Below, one piece after another: positions 1-8,580 of a stretch of 64,000 bases of DNA. The notes under the pieces were generated by a model that was not told the DNA's origin, ran no database searches, and was given only the letters and a program-made list of their open reading frames with translations. The stretch is taken from assembly GCF_022664455.2 (NCBI RefSeq), contig NZ_JAKRKC020000003.1, positions 248,001 to 312,000 on the forward strand, in the 5' to 3' direction. The position numbers and the translations under genes were made by a program. This DNA is from Actinomadura luzonensis (GTDB lineage Bacteria > Actinomycetota > Actinomycetes > Streptosporangiales > Streptosporangiaceae). Numbering within the stretch: position 1 is the first letter of the stretch; every line of letters begins with the position of its first letter.

Positions 1-913
1 TGGCGGCGCCCGAGGCCGCGCGCGAGTCGTCGAGCAGCGCGTTCAGCTCGTGCAGCCGCAGGCCGGGCTGGGGCCGCCAGGACGCCTCAGCCCCGGCGTC
101 CTCGCGCAGCACGCCGAGCAGCCGGCGCATCTCGGTCAGCGCCTGCCGGGCGGTGTCGCCGATGGCCAGCAGCCGCTCGGCGCCCGCCTGCGGCATGCCG
201 GGCACGGCCAGCCGGGCGGTCTCGGCCTGCACCGCGACCAGCGAGATGTGATGCGCGACGACGTCGTGCAGCTCGCGCGCGATGCGTGCCCGCTCGCCGC
301 GGGCGGTGTGCTCCAGCAGGCTGCCGGCCGCCTCCGACCGGGCGGCGGCGCCGGCGCCGGCCGCGGCGCGGGCGCGCAGCGCGATCCCGCCGAGCGCGGC
401 GGCCGGGGCCAGGCAGGCCAGCAGCAGGACGAGCCCGTCCGCCGGCCGCGGCACCGCCGCCAGCACCGGGAACGGCGCCGCGGCCAGGACCGCGGGCGCG
501 GGCCGCCCGTGCCGCCCGGCCCGGTACAGCAGGATCACCTGGGTCGCCGCCCCGGCGACGGTCAGCGTGTGGAACGCCCCGGCCGACAGGACGCCGGCCG
601 CGCACCCGGCGACCGCCGCGACCACCGGCTGCCCGGGCAGGAGCGCGAGCGGCAGCGTGGTGGCGAGCGCGAGCAGCGGCAGGACCAGCAGCAGGAGCGG
701 GCCCTCAGTCGTCCCCGGATGGGCGGGCCCGCCCGGCGCGACCCCGGCGACCGGGACGCTCACCGACTCGCCGCCGAAACCGGGCTGCACGTCCGACACG
801 CGGACCTGCGCCACCGCCTCGACCACCGCGACCAGGGCCAGCAGGAGCCCCAGCACGAGCAGCGCGTGCCGCCTCGCGCCCCCGTCCGTGAACCGCTCCG
901 CTCCCGTCTCCAC
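1..913 (-). CDS. Sensor histidine kinase, NarL/HisKA_3 type (3' end cut by the window)
   Basis: Membrane sensor kinase of a two-component system; its C-terminal ATPase domain lies beyond base 1. The minus-strand reading from a GTG at 913 is open to the edge (about 304 residues). Hydrophobic segments lie near residues 16-36, 74-92, 96-130 and 140-175. A HisKA_3 dimerisation/phosphoacceptor segment follows, with ARELHDVVAHH around residues 212-222 and the likely phosphorylated His at about 216. Just upstream of the GTG the minus strand reads GGGG, a weak ribosome site. The gene diverges from the ABC exporter at 1050, across 136 bases, so it probably senses envelope stress or a drug and controls that exporter through a regulator outside the window (inference). 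The family assignment is firm; the signal is unknown. Confidence 0.85.
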   Translation of the reverse strand, partial: METGAERFTDGGARRHALLVLGLLLALVAVVEAVAQVRVSDVQPGFGGESVSVPVAGVAPGGPAHPGTTEGPLLLLVLPLLALATTLPLALLPGQPVVAAVAGCAAGVLSAGAFHTLTVAGAATQVILLYRAGRHGRPAPAVLAAAPFPVLAAVPRPADGLVLLLACLAPAAALGGIALRARAAAGAGAAARSEAAGSLLEHTARGERARIARELHDVVAHHISLVAVQAETARLAVPGMPQAGAERLLAIGDTARQALTEMRRLLGVLREDAGAEASWRPQPGLRLHELNALLDDSRAASGAA

Positions 914-1049
914 GTCCCCATTGTCCCGGTCGCGCCGCCTTCCCTGCATCCCTCGCGCGAGGGACGGGCCCTGGCTGACGCCAGCGACCTCGCAGATCGC
1001 TCCCCCGCGTGACGACCGGGCCCCCTCCCGCTGCCTAGCCTCCTTGTCC

Positions 1050-1967
1050 GTGGAAGCAACCATCGAAGTCGACGCCCTGCGCAAGCGGTACGGGCCCACC
1101 CTGGCCCTGGACGGGATGTCCTTCACCGTCCGGCCCGGCCACGTCACGGGCTTCGTCGGCCCGAACGGCGCGGGCAAGTCCACCACCATGCGGGTGGTCC
1201 TCGGCCTGGACGCCCCCGACGAGGGCCGCGCGCTGGTCGGCGGCCGCCCGTACCCGAGCCTGCGCACCCCGCTCCGGCACGTCGGCGCGCTGCTGGACGC
1301 CGCCGCCCTCCAGCCGAGCCGCACCGGCCGCAACCACCTGCTCTGGCTCGCCCGGTCGCAAGGGCTCGGCGCCCGCCGGGTGGAGGAGGTGCTGGAGCTG
1401 GTCGGGCTGGGCCAGGCGGCCCGCCGCCGGGCGGGCGGCTACTCGCTCGGCATGCGCCAGCGGCTCGGCATCGCCGCCGCGCTGCTCGGCGACCCGCCGG
1501 TGCTGCTGCTGGACGAGCCGTTCAACGGCCTGGACCCCGAGGGCATCGTGTGGATGCGCGGCTTCCTGCGGGGGCTGGCCGCCGAGGGGCGGGCGGTGCT
1601 GGTCTCCAGTCACCTGATGAGCGAGCTGGAGGACACCGCCGGCCATCTCGTGGTCGCGGGCCGGGGCCGGGTCGTGGCCGACACGAGCGTGGCCGACCTC
1701 ATCGCCCGCGCTTCCGGCGGCCGGGTGCGGCTCCGCACCGCCGACCGCGAGGCGGCCATGCGGGCCCTGGCCGAGGCCGGCGCCACGGTGACCGTGCACG
1801 ACCGGGACCTGCTCACCGTGGACGGGCTGCCCGCCGAGCACGTCGTGCGGCTGCTGGGGGCGCGCGGGGTGCCGTTCGCGGAGGTCGCGGCGCACCGGGC
1901 CACGCTGGAGGAGGCGTACCTGGACCTGACCAGGGACGCCGTCGAGTTCCGCGGGAGCCCGCGATGA
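1050..1967 (+). CDS. ABC transporter ATP-binding protein (ABC-2 exporter)
   Basis: Cytoplasmic ATPase that drives an ABC-2 exporter; 305 residues. Walker A (GPNGAGKS) is at residues 37-44. The signature (YSLGMRQR) comes next, with Walker B (VLLLDEPFNGLDP) directly after it and the switch His in SSHLMSELED. The C-terminal ~80 residues form the substrate-independent tail usual in CcmA/DrrA-like ATPases. GTG at 1050 is chosen because the fold begins at once (IEVDALRKRYG); upstream residues in the same frame are low-complexity and lie opposite the kinase gene. The ATG of the next gene overlaps this stop by four bases, so the three exporter genes are translationally coupled. The substrate is not evident. 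Homologues export antibiotics, lantibiotics or lipids. Confidence 0.93.
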   Translation: MEATIEVDALRKRYGPTLALDGMSFTVRPGHVTGFVGPNGAGKSTTMRVVLGLDAPDEGRALVGGRPYPSLRTPLRHVGALLDAAALQPSRTGRNHLLWLARSQGLGARRVEEVLELVGLGQAARRRAGGYSLGMRQRLGIAAALLGDPPVLLLDEPFNGLDPEGIVWMRGFLRGLAAEGRAVLVSSHLMSELEDTAGHLVVAGRGRVVADTSVADLIARASGGRVRLRTADREAAMRALAEAGATVTVHDRDLLTVDGLPAEHVVRLLGARGVPFAEVAAHRATLEEAYLDLTRDAVEFRGSPR

Positions 1968-3532
1968 GCCCCTACCGTTCGCCGCTGGGCGCGGCCGGTC
2001 GGGACGGGTTCGCGCAGCTCGTCCACGCGGAGTGGACCAAGCTCCGCACCGTGCGCGGCTGGACCGCCTGCCTCGCGCTCGCCGGGCTGCTCGTCGTCGG
2101 GCTCGGCCTGCTGTTCGCGAGCGGCAGCCACGCCTCCTGCATGGAGGGGGGCAAGGAGGTGGTCTGCCCGCCGCCGCCGCTCGGACCGGGCGGCGAGGCG
2201 GTGCGCGACCGGTTCTACTTCGCCCACCGGCCGCTGCGCGGCGACGGGCAGATCACCGTGCGGGTGACCTCGATGACCGGCCAGATCCGCCTGCCCGACT
2301 CGACCCCCGGCATCCGCAACGTCGCCGCGGGCACCGTCCCGTGGGCCAAGGCCGGCCTCATGGTCAAGGCCGGCGTGCGGCAGGGCGCCTCGTACGCCGC
2401 CGTGATGGTCACCGCCGAGCACGGCGTGCGCATGCAGCACGACTTCACCGAGGACGTCGCCGGCCGGCCCGGCAAGGTCAGCCCGTCCGCGCCCCGCTGG
2501 CTGCGGCTGACCAGGGCCGGTGAGACGATCACCGGCGAGGAGTCCGCCGACGGCCGGACGTGGACGAAGGTCGGCACCGCCCGCCTGGCCGGGCTGCCGG
2601 ACGAGGTCCGCATCGGCCTGTTCGCCGCCTCCCCCGGCGACGTGCGGGTCAGCGCCAACACCATCGGCGGCTTCAACGTGGCCTCCCGCTTCGCCGAGGT
2701 CACCGCGACCATGGACGGCCTGAGCATGCGCGGGACGGGCACCGCCGGGGCGTTCGCCCGCGACGACATCGGCGTCCACTACGAGGCGGACGGCGTCACC
2801 CCCCACCACCCGGGCGGGCTCCAGCAGGCGGGCGGCACGTACAAGATCACCGGCGTCGGCGACGTCTCCCCGCTGACCGAGGGGCCGGCCGTCGAGAACA
2901 CCCTGGTGGGCGTGATGTTCGCGCTGATCGCGGCGATCGTCGTGGGCGTGCTGTTCGTGACGGCCGAGTACCGGCGGGGGCTCATCCGCACGTCGCTGCT
3001 GGCCAGCCCGCGGCGCGGCCGGGTGCTGGCCGCCAAGGCCGTGGTGCTCCTGGCGGCGACCTTCGCGGTGTCGCTGGCCGCCGCCGGGGTCACGGTGGCC
3101 GTGGGGCTGCGCGTGCTGGCGGGCAACGGCGTCCAGGTCTCGCCGGTGCCGGTGCTGACCGGGTTGCGGGTCGTCGCGGGGGTCGCGGGAGTGCTGGCGG
3201 TGACCGCCGTGCTCGCGCTCGCGTTCGGCGCGCTGCTGCGGCGCAGCGCGATGGCGGTGATCGCGGCCGTCGTGGCGGTCGTCGTGCCGTACGTGCTCGC
3301 GACCGCGTCGGTGCTGCCCGAGCAGGCGGCGGACTGGCTGCTGCGGCTGACGCCGGCGGCCGGCTTCGCCGTGCAGCAGAGCAAGCCGGAGTACCCGCAG
3401 GTGCTCGACTTCTACGCCCCCTCCAACGGCTACTACCCGTTGCCGTGGTGGGCCGGGTTCGCGGTGTCGTGCGCCTGGGCGGGGCTGGCCCTCGTCCTGG
3501 CCGTGCGCAGGCTGAACAGGGCCGACGCGTGA
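1964..3532 (+). CDS. ABC-2 permease with an inserted DUF1349-like extracytoplasmic domain
   Basis: Membrane half of the exporter; 522 residues, far longer than a plain six-helix ABC-2 permease (about 250). The N-terminus (AEWTKLRTVRGW) is the usual ABC-2 start and is followed by the first membrane helix. A soluble block then runs from about residue 60 to 310. Its pattern (DGQITVRVTSM, WAKAGLMVKAG, EHGVRMQHDF, WLRLTRAGETITGEES, WTKVGTA, IGLFAAS) resembles the DUF1349/concanavalin-like sandwich. The remaining helices follow from about residue 320, with the EYRRGLIRTSLLASPRR loop typical of ABC-2 permeases. The start overlaps the ATPase stop (ATGA) and the end overlaps the next permease (GTGA). 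The insert would face the outside and may bind glycan or ligand (inference). Confidence 0.88.
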   Translation: MSPYRSPLGAAGRDGFAQLVHAEWTKLRTVRGWTACLALAGLLVVGLGLLFASGSHASCMEGGKEVVCPPPPLGPGGEAVRDRFYFAHRPLRGDGQITVRVTSMTGQIRLPDSTPGIRNVAAGTVPWAKAGLMVKAGVRQGASYAAVMVTAEHGVRMQHDFTEDVAGRPGKVSPSAPRWLRLTRAGETITGEESADGRTWTKVGTARLAGLPDEVRIGLFAASPGDVRVSANTIGGFNVASRFAEVTATMDGLSMRGTGTAGAFARDDIGVHYEADGVTPHHPGGLQQAGGTYKITGVGDVSPLTEGPAVENTLVGVMFALIAAIVVGVLFVTAEYRRGLIRTSLLASPRRGRVLAAKAVVLLAATFAVSLAAAGVTVAVGLRVLAGNGVQVSPVPVLTGLRVVAGVAGVLAVTAVLALAFGALLRRSAMAVIAAVVAVVVPYVLATASVLPEQAADWLLRLTPAAGFAVQQSKPEYPQVLDFYAPSNGYYPLPWWAGFAVSCAWAGLALVLAVRRLNRADA

Positions 3533-4305
3533 GCCGCGCGGTGCGCGCGGAGTGGACGAAGCTCCGCACCGTGCCCGGCCCCGGCTGGCTGCTGGCCCTG
3601 ACGGTCGTGCTGACCGCGGCTCTGAGCGCGCTGGCCGTCGCCGTCGTGCGCTGCGACGCGGCGGGCTGCGGCTACGACCAGGTCCGGCTCGCCCTGACGG
3701 GCGTGCAGCTCGGGCAGGCCCCGGTCGCCGTGCTGGCCGTGCTCGCGGTCTGCGGCGAGTACGGCACCGGCATGATCCGCACCAGCCTCGCCGCCGTGCC
3801 GCGCCGCGGGACGCTGCTGGCCGCCAAGGCCGCCGTCGTCACCGTCCCGGCGCTGGCCGCCGGGGTGGCCGCGGTGCTGGGCGCGGTGCTGGCCGGGCGG
3901 CTGCTCCTGCCGGGCAGCGGCTTCACGCCGGAGCACGGCTACGCCCCGCTGTCCCTGCTCGACGGCCCGACCCTGCGCGCCGCCGCCGGCTCGGTGCTCT
4001 ACCTCGGCCTGGTCGCGCTGCTCAGCGTGGGGATCGCGGTCGCCGTGCGGGACGCGGCGGCGGCCACCGGCGCGGCGCTCGGCCTGCTGTACCTGTCGCC
4101 GCTGGCCATCCGCCTGATCGGCGACGAGGACGTCCAGCGCGTGCTCTGGCAGCTCTCGCCGGTGAACGCCGGCCTGGCCGTCCAGGCCACCACGGACGCC
4201 GCCGTGCTCCCCCTGAGCCCGTGGGCGGGGCTCGGCGTGCTGGCGGCGTGGGCCGCGGCCGCGCTCGCCCTGGGCGTCGTGCTGCTGAAGCGCCGCGACG
4301 CCTGA
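3529..4305 (+). CDS. ABC-2 transporter permease
   Basis: Second membrane subunit of the exporter; 258 residues, the usual ABC-2 length. It starts with RAVRAEWTKLRTVPGPGW, nearly the same amphipathic entry as the preceding permease, and has six hydrophobic segments. The conserved inter-helix motif (EYGTGMIRTSLAAVPRRG) parallels its partner, so the two probably form a heterodimer. The GTG start overlaps the previous stop as GTGA. The C-terminus (LKRRDA) is the cytoplasmic anchor after the last helix. The 81-base gap to the orphan atpB gene ends the exporter operon. Confidence 0.9.
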   Translation: MSRAVRAEWTKLRTVPGPGWLLALTVVLTAALSALAVAVVRCDAAGCGYDQVRLALTGVQLGQAPVAVLAVLAVCGEYGTGMIRTSLAAVPRRGTLLAAKAAVVTVPALAAGVAAVLGAVLAGRLLLPGSGFTPEHGYAPLSLLDGPTLRAAAGSVLYLGLVALLSVGIAVAVRDAAAATGAALGLLYLSPLAIRLIGDEDVQRVLWQLSPVNAGLAVQATTDAAVLPLSPWAGLGVLAAWAAAALALGVVLLKRRDA

Positions 4306-4386
4306 CCGTAAACCACCGAAAGGGACTGGACAATTCGGTCGTTAGGGTGACCTTCCGGCGCAAGGACGCGACCAGAAAGGACCGCC

Positions 4387-5181
4387 GTGCGGACGACGAT
4401 CCTGATCACCTCCCCGGGCCAGTGGCAGGCCCCCGGCCTCGACCTCTTCCAGTTCGCCCCGATCATCCCCGGCGGGCCCGCGTGGCTCACCAAGCCGGTG
4501 CTGATCGCGCTGCTCGGCGCGGCGGCCGTCACAGCCCTGTGCTGGGCGGCCTTCGCCCGGCCGAAGCTCGTGCCGCGCGGGTGGCAGAGCCTCGGCGAGT
4601 ACGCGTACACGTTCGTGCGCGACCAGATCGCCCGCCCCAGCCTCGGCAAGGACGCCGACCGGTGGATGGGCCTGCTCCTGACGATCTTCCTGACCGTGCT
4701 CGCCTGGAACCTCATGGGCGTGATCCCGCTCATCCAGTTCCCCGTGGCCGCGCACATCGCCTTCCCCCTGGTGCTGGCGGTCTCGGTGTACGCCATCAAG
4801 GTCTGGCTCGGCGTCCGCCACCACGGGGTGCGCGGCTACCTCCGGGGCATCGTGCACCTGCCCGGCCTGCCCGGCTGGGCGTACGGCATCTACGCCCCGA
4901 TGATCCTCGCCGAGGTCTTCGTCACCTCGCTGTTCACCCACTTCGTCCGGCTGTTCGCCAACATGTTCGCCGGCCACATCCTGGTCGCCTTCTTCAGCTC
5001 CGTCGGCTTCTGGTTCCTCTTCGAACGCCTCACCCCGCTCGGCGCGGGGCTCGGCCTGCTCGGCGTGGCGATGACGGTCGTGATCACGGCGCTGGAGCTG
5101 TTCATCCAGTTCCTCCAGGCGTTCCTGTTCGCCGTGCTGGCCGCGATGTACCTGGCCAGCGGCCTGCACGGCGAGCACTAA
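4387..5181 (+). CDS. atpB: ATP synthase F0 subunit a (stand-alone atpB)
   Basis: Proton-channel subunit a of F-type ATP synthase; 264 residues, the normal length. The essential arginine is present at about residue 188 in THFVRLFANMFAGH, and the last-helix glutamine lies in IQFLQAFLFAVLAAMYLASG. An N-terminal amphipathic region is followed by about five to six helices. The GTG start has an SD of AGAAAGGA eight bases upstream. No atpE, atpF, atpH or atpA follows: the next gene is convergent, and their stop codons overlap by three bases (5179-5180 shared). A complete atp operon is normally required, so this is either a paralogue or a displaced gene. Family call is firm; function in isolation is unclear. 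Confidence 0.88.
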   Translation: MRTTILITSPGQWQAPGLDLFQFAPIIPGGPAWLTKPVLIALLGAAAVTALCWAAFARPKLVPRGWQSLGEYAYTFVRDQIARPSLGKDADRWMGLLLTIFLTVLAWNLMGVIPLIQFPVAAHIAFPLVLAVSVYAIKVWLGVRHHGVRGYLRGIVHLPGLPGWAYGIYAPMILAEVFVTSLFTHFVRLFANMFAGHILVAFFSSVGFWFLFERLTPLGAGLGLLGVAMTVVITALELFIQFLQAFLFAVLAAMYLASGLHGEH

Positions 5182-6485
5182 CCGGCGGACTCCACCCGGG
5201 CGGTCAGCTTGCGGTGCTCGGCCGAGCGCAGCACGCGGGCCGCCTCCGCCGCCGACGCCGCCGGCGCCTCGGCCAGGAAGCCCTTGGCCTGCTTGAGCTT
5301 GAGCAGCCGGGTCACCGACTGGTCGAGGCGCTGCTCGCTGATGCGGCCCGACCGGACCGCCGACACCACCGCCTGGTACGCCTTCGGCAGGTCGTTCGGC
5401 ATCAGCAGCAGGTCGGCCCCGGCGAGCACGGCCCGCACCGCGATCTCGCCGTCGCCGTACTTCTGGCGCACGCCGGCCATGTTGAGCGCGTCGGTGGAGA
5501 TCACGCCGTCGAAGCCGAGCTTCTGCCGCAGCAGCCCCGTCAGGATCGGCTTGGACAGCGTCGCCGGGTCGCCGGACGGGTCGAGCTTGGGGAAGACGAT
5601 GTGGGCGCTCATCACGGCGTCCGCCCCGGCCGCGATCGCGGCCTTGAACGGCGGCGCGTCCACGCGCTCCCACTCGGCCTTGGTGTGCTTGATCACCGGC
5701 AGCCCGGTGTGGCTGTCGACGCGGGTGTCGCCGTGCCCGGGGAAGTGCTTGGCGGTGGCCGCCACGCCCGCGTCGGCGAAGCCCTTCACCGCCGCCCCCA
5801 CCATCTTCGCCACCCGCTGCGGGTCCTTGCCGTACGCGCGCTGCCCGATGACCGGGTTGCGCGAGTCGATGTTGACGTCGGCCACCGGCGCGAAGTCGAG
5901 GTTGACGCCGAGCGCCCGCAACTCCTGGCCGGTCGCCTTCGCCACGTCGCGGGCCAGGCCCGGCTCACCGGTGGCGCCGATCACGGACGCGCCCGGGAAG
6001 TCGGTCATGAGCGCCGACATGCGCGAGACCAGGCCGTTCTCCTGGTCGGTGGCGATGAGCAGCGGCACCTCCTTCGCGGCCCGCTGCAGGCCGTTGGTCA
6101 GGCCGACGACCTGGGACACGCTCTTGACGTTGGCCGGGAACAGGATCACGCCGCCCAGGTGGTAGCGGGCGATCACCTTGGCCGGGGTCTGCGCGCCGTA
6201 CCTGGCCTGGTTCTCGCCGGAGGAGGAGTCGGCCGAGGTGCCGTACAGGACGGGCATGAAGAGCTGGCCGACCTTCTCCTCGACGCTGAGCCGGGCCAGC
6301 GCCCTGGCGACCGGGTCGGCCTGCGACGGCGAGGCGGCGGCGCTCGCCCCGGCGCCCGTGCTCGCCGCCGGGGCGGGCGGGGCGGCCTTGCCGCCCGTCG
6401 GGGTCGCGCCCGCCGTGCCGCCGCCCCCGGCGCACGCGGTCAGAGCGATCACGAGCAGGCCCGTCGTACCGATCCGTCGCAGCAT
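5178..6485 (-). CDS. Glycoside hydrolase family 3 lipoprotein, NagZ-like beta-N-acetylhexosaminidase
   Basis: Secreted, lipid-anchored enzyme expected to remove terminal N-acetylglucosamine from muropeptides or chito-oligomers; 435 residues. The signal peptide ends in a lipobox (LTAC, Cys18), followed by an Ala/Gly/Pro-rich tether to about residue 58. The TIM barrel carries the NagZ catalytic His loop (KHFPGHGDTRVDSHTGLP) and the nucleophile Asp in GVISTDALNMAGV. The final alpha/beta domain of large GH3 enzymes is absent, as in NagZ. It starts at ATG 6485 and converges on atpB. The adjoining PTS genes read in the same direction, so it may feed GlcNAc to that uptake system (inference). Confidence 0.9.
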   Translation of the reverse strand: MLRRIGTTGLLVIALTACAGGGGTAGATPTGGKAAPPAPAASTGAGASAAASPSQADPVARALARLSVEEKVGQLFMPVLYGTSADSSSGENQARYGAQTPAKVIARYHLGGVILFPANVKSVSQVVGLTNGLQRAAKEVPLLIATDQENGLVSRMSALMTDFPGASVIGATGEPGLARDVAKATGQELRALGVNLDFAPVADVNIDSRNPVIGQRAYGKDPQRVAKMVGAAVKGFADAGVAATAKHFPGHGDTRVDSHTGLPVIKHTKAEWERVDAPPFKAAIAAGADAVMSAHIVFPKLDPSGDPATLSKPILTGLLRQKLGFDGVISTDALNMAGVRQKYGDGEIAVRAVLAGADLLLMPNDLPKAYQAVVSAVRSGRISEQRLDQSVTRLLKLKQAKGFLAEAPAASAAEAARVLRSAEHRKLTARVESAG

Positions 6486-6506
6486 GACTCCAAAGGTATC
6501 CAGAAT

Positions 6507-8168
6507 CTACAGGCCCAGACGCCCGAGACCGGGCAGGTACGCCCGCGCCGCCGCCCTGGCCTCGGCCGCCGTGACGGCGTCGCGGGCGGCCCCGGCCGCG
6601 AGGCGGCACTCCTCCAGCGTGTGCGCCGCCAGCGCGGCCCGCGCGGCCGGCAGCGACCCCGCCGCCATCGACAGCGTGCCGGCGCCGAGCCCGGCGAGCA
6701 CGCACGCCATGGCCGGGTCGGCGGCCGACTCGCCGCAGACGCCGCACGCCTTGCCCGCCTCCGCGGCGGCGGCCGCGGTCAGCGCGACCAGGTCGAGCAG
6801 CGCGGGCTGCCACGGGTCCTGCAACGCGCGCACCGCGCCGAGCTGGCGGTCGGCGGCGAAGGCGTACTGGGACAGGTCGTTGGTGCCGATCGAGACGAAG
6901 TCGACCGCGGAGAGCAGGTCACCGGCGCGCAGCGCGGCCGCCGGCACCTCGACCATGACGCCGACCCGCCGGAGGTCCCGCGCGCGGCACTCGCGCGCGA
7001 ACCACGCGGCCTCCTCGGCGGTCGCCACCATCGGCGCCATCACCTCCGCGCCCTCGACCTGCGCCAGCGCGTCGAGCTGCGCCGCCATCACCTCCGGGTG
7101 CCGCAGGAACACGCGCAGCCCGCGCTCGCCCAGCGCCGGGTTCGGCTCCGGCGGCGCCGGCAGGAACGCCAGCGCCTTGTCCGCGCCCGCGTCGAGGGTG
7201 CGCACGACGACCTTGCCGCCGGGGAACGCCTCCGCCGCCGCCCGGTACGCCCGCACCTGCTCCTCGACGCCGGGCGGCTCGGAGCGGCCCAGGAACAGGA
7301 ACTCGGTGCGGAAGAGCCCGACGCCCTCCGCGCCCGCCGCCACGGCGGCCGCCAGCTCGGCCGGGCCGCCGACGTTGGCCAGCAGCGGCACCGGGTGCCC
7401 GTCGGCGGTCCGTCCCGGCCCGCCGGCCTCGGCGTACGCGGCCCGCCTGGCGGCGTTCGCGCTGACCGCGTCGGCGACGTCCGACTCGGCGGGCTCCACC
7501 CGCACCTCGCCGGAGGTGCCGTCGGCCAGCACGCGGGCGCCCTGCCTGATGCCGGTCGCGCCCGGGCAGGCCACGACGGCGGGCACGCCGAGCGACCTGG
7601 CCAGGATCGCGGTGTGGCTGGTGGGGCCGCCCTCCTCGGTGACGAAGGCGGCCACGTGCTCGCGCGCCAGCAGCGCCGTGTCGGCCGGCGCGAGGTCGCG
7701 GGCGACCAGCACGTACGGCTCCTCGGGCGCGCCCTGCAGCCCCGGCATCGGGATGCCGTAGAGCACCGCGATCACCCGGTCCCGCACGTCGTCGAGGTCG
7801 GCGGCCCGCTCGCCGAGGTAGCCGCCGGAGCCCGCCAGCACGTCGCGGTAGCGGGCGAAGGCCTCGTAGACGGCCCTCGGGGCAGCCAGGCCCCGGTCGA
7901 TCAGCGAGCGCACCCGGACGACCAGGCCGGGGTCCTCGGCCATCAGCGCCTGGGCCTTCAGTATCTCCTCGGCCTCGCCGCCCGCGCGGTGGCCGCGGGA
8001 CTCCAGCTCGCCCGCGACCTGCGTGAGCGCGGTCATCGCGCGCTCCTTCTCCGGCTCCGCCTCGCCGTCGTACGTCGCGCCCTCGGGGGGTTCGGGCACC
8101 GAGACGGAGAGCACATGTGCGGGGCCGTGCCCGATCCCCGGGCTGACCCCCACCCCCCGCAGGTTCAC
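6507..8168 (-). CDS. ptsI: PTS enzyme I (phosphoenolpyruvate-protein phosphotransferase)
   Basis: First enzyme of the sugar phosphotransferase system: it takes phosphate from phosphoenolpyruvate and passes it to HPr in the cytoplasm. 553 residues, normal length. The phosphorylated His lies in GGPTSHTAILARSLGVPAVV at residue 185. The PEP-binding barrel shows LFRTEFLFLGR, the metal-ligand region MVEVPAA, and the catalytic Cys loop (GVCGESAADP). GTG at 8168 overlaps the TGA of ptsH as GTGA, so the two are translationally coupled. This is the last gene of the five-gene minus-strand PTS series that begins at 10343. Confidence 0.96.
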   Translation of the reverse strand: MNLRGVGVSPGIGHGPAHVLSVSVPEPPEGATYDGEAEPEKERAMTALTQVAGELESRGHRAGGEAEEILKAQALMAEDPGLVVRVRSLIDRGLAAPRAVYEAFARYRDVLAGSGGYLGERAADLDDVRDRVIAVLYGIPMPGLQGAPEEPYVLVARDLAPADTALLAREHVAAFVTEEGGPTSHTAILARSLGVPAVVACPGATGIRQGARVLADGTSGEVRVEPAESDVADAVSANAARRAAYAEAGGPGRTADGHPVPLLANVGGPAELAAAVAAGAEGVGLFRTEFLFLGRSEPPGVEEQVRAYRAAAEAFPGGKVVVRTLDAGADKALAFLPAPPEPNPALGERGLRVFLRHPEVMAAQLDALAQVEGAEVMAPMVATAEEAAWFARECRARDLRRVGVMVEVPAAALRAGDLLSAVDFVSIGTNDLSQYAFAADRQLGAVRALQDPWQPALLDLVALTAAAAAEAGKACGVCGESAADPAMACVLAGLGAGTLSMAAGSLPAARAALAAHTLEECRLAAGAARDAVTAAEARAAARAYLPGLGRLGL

Positions 8169-8428
8169 GGCGTGCCGGCGATCTCGGCCAGTTCGTCGAG
8201 GACCTGCTCCGAGCCCTCGCCATCGGCGCTGATGACCACGGTCTCGCCCTGGCGGACGTCCAGCGCCATGATGGCGAGGATGCTCTTGCCGCTGACCGGG
8301 GCCTTGGCGCTGTTCATCTTCGTCACCGTGATGTCCATCGGGGCCTTCATCGCCCGCTGGACGAACGTCGCCGCGGGACGGGCGTGCAGCCCCACCTCCG
8401 CCGCCACGGTGACCTTGCGCTCACCCAT
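8165..8428 (-). CDS. ptsH: PTS phosphocarrier protein HPr
   Basis: Small cytoplasmic carrier that moves phosphate from enzyme I to EIIA; 87 residues. The phosphorylated His is His15 in GLHARPAA. The regulatory-serine region reads GKSILAIMALDV with Ser49, although HPr kinase is generally absent from actinobacteria. A very strong SD (GAAGGAGG) lies six bases before ATG 8428. The gene has its own upstream region (152 bases after crr), which contains a DasR-type operator at 8445-8460, so it may be transcribed separately from crr. Confidence 0.96.
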   Translation of the reverse strand: MGERKVTVAAEVGLHARPAATFVQRAMKAPMDITVTKMNSAKAPVSGKSILAIMALDVRQGETVVISADGEGSEQVLDELAEIAGTP

Positions 8429-8444
8429 CGGAACCTCCTTCTGT

Positions 8445-8460
8445 GCCGGTCCGGACCAGT
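8445..8460. promoter_or_regulatory. DasR-type operator (dre-like) upstream of ptsH
   Basis: The 16 bases GCCGGTCCGGACCAGT match the dre pattern ACTGGTCTAGACCAGT, recalled from Streptomyces DasR work, at 12 of 16 positions. The site contains a perfect 10-bp palindrome (GGTCCGGACC) centred at 8452/8453. It lies 17 bases upstream of the ptsH start, next to the SD, where a repressor would block transcription. Confidence 0.6.
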
Positions 8461-8580
8461 GCCGGACGCGCGTGCGTGAAATCCGCCGATCGGGGGGCGG
8501 GATCGACGGCCGTGCCTATTGTGTCGCCTTCCCGGCAGCACCGATCCGGGCGGGCCCGCTCCTCGCGGGGCCCCGCGGCG

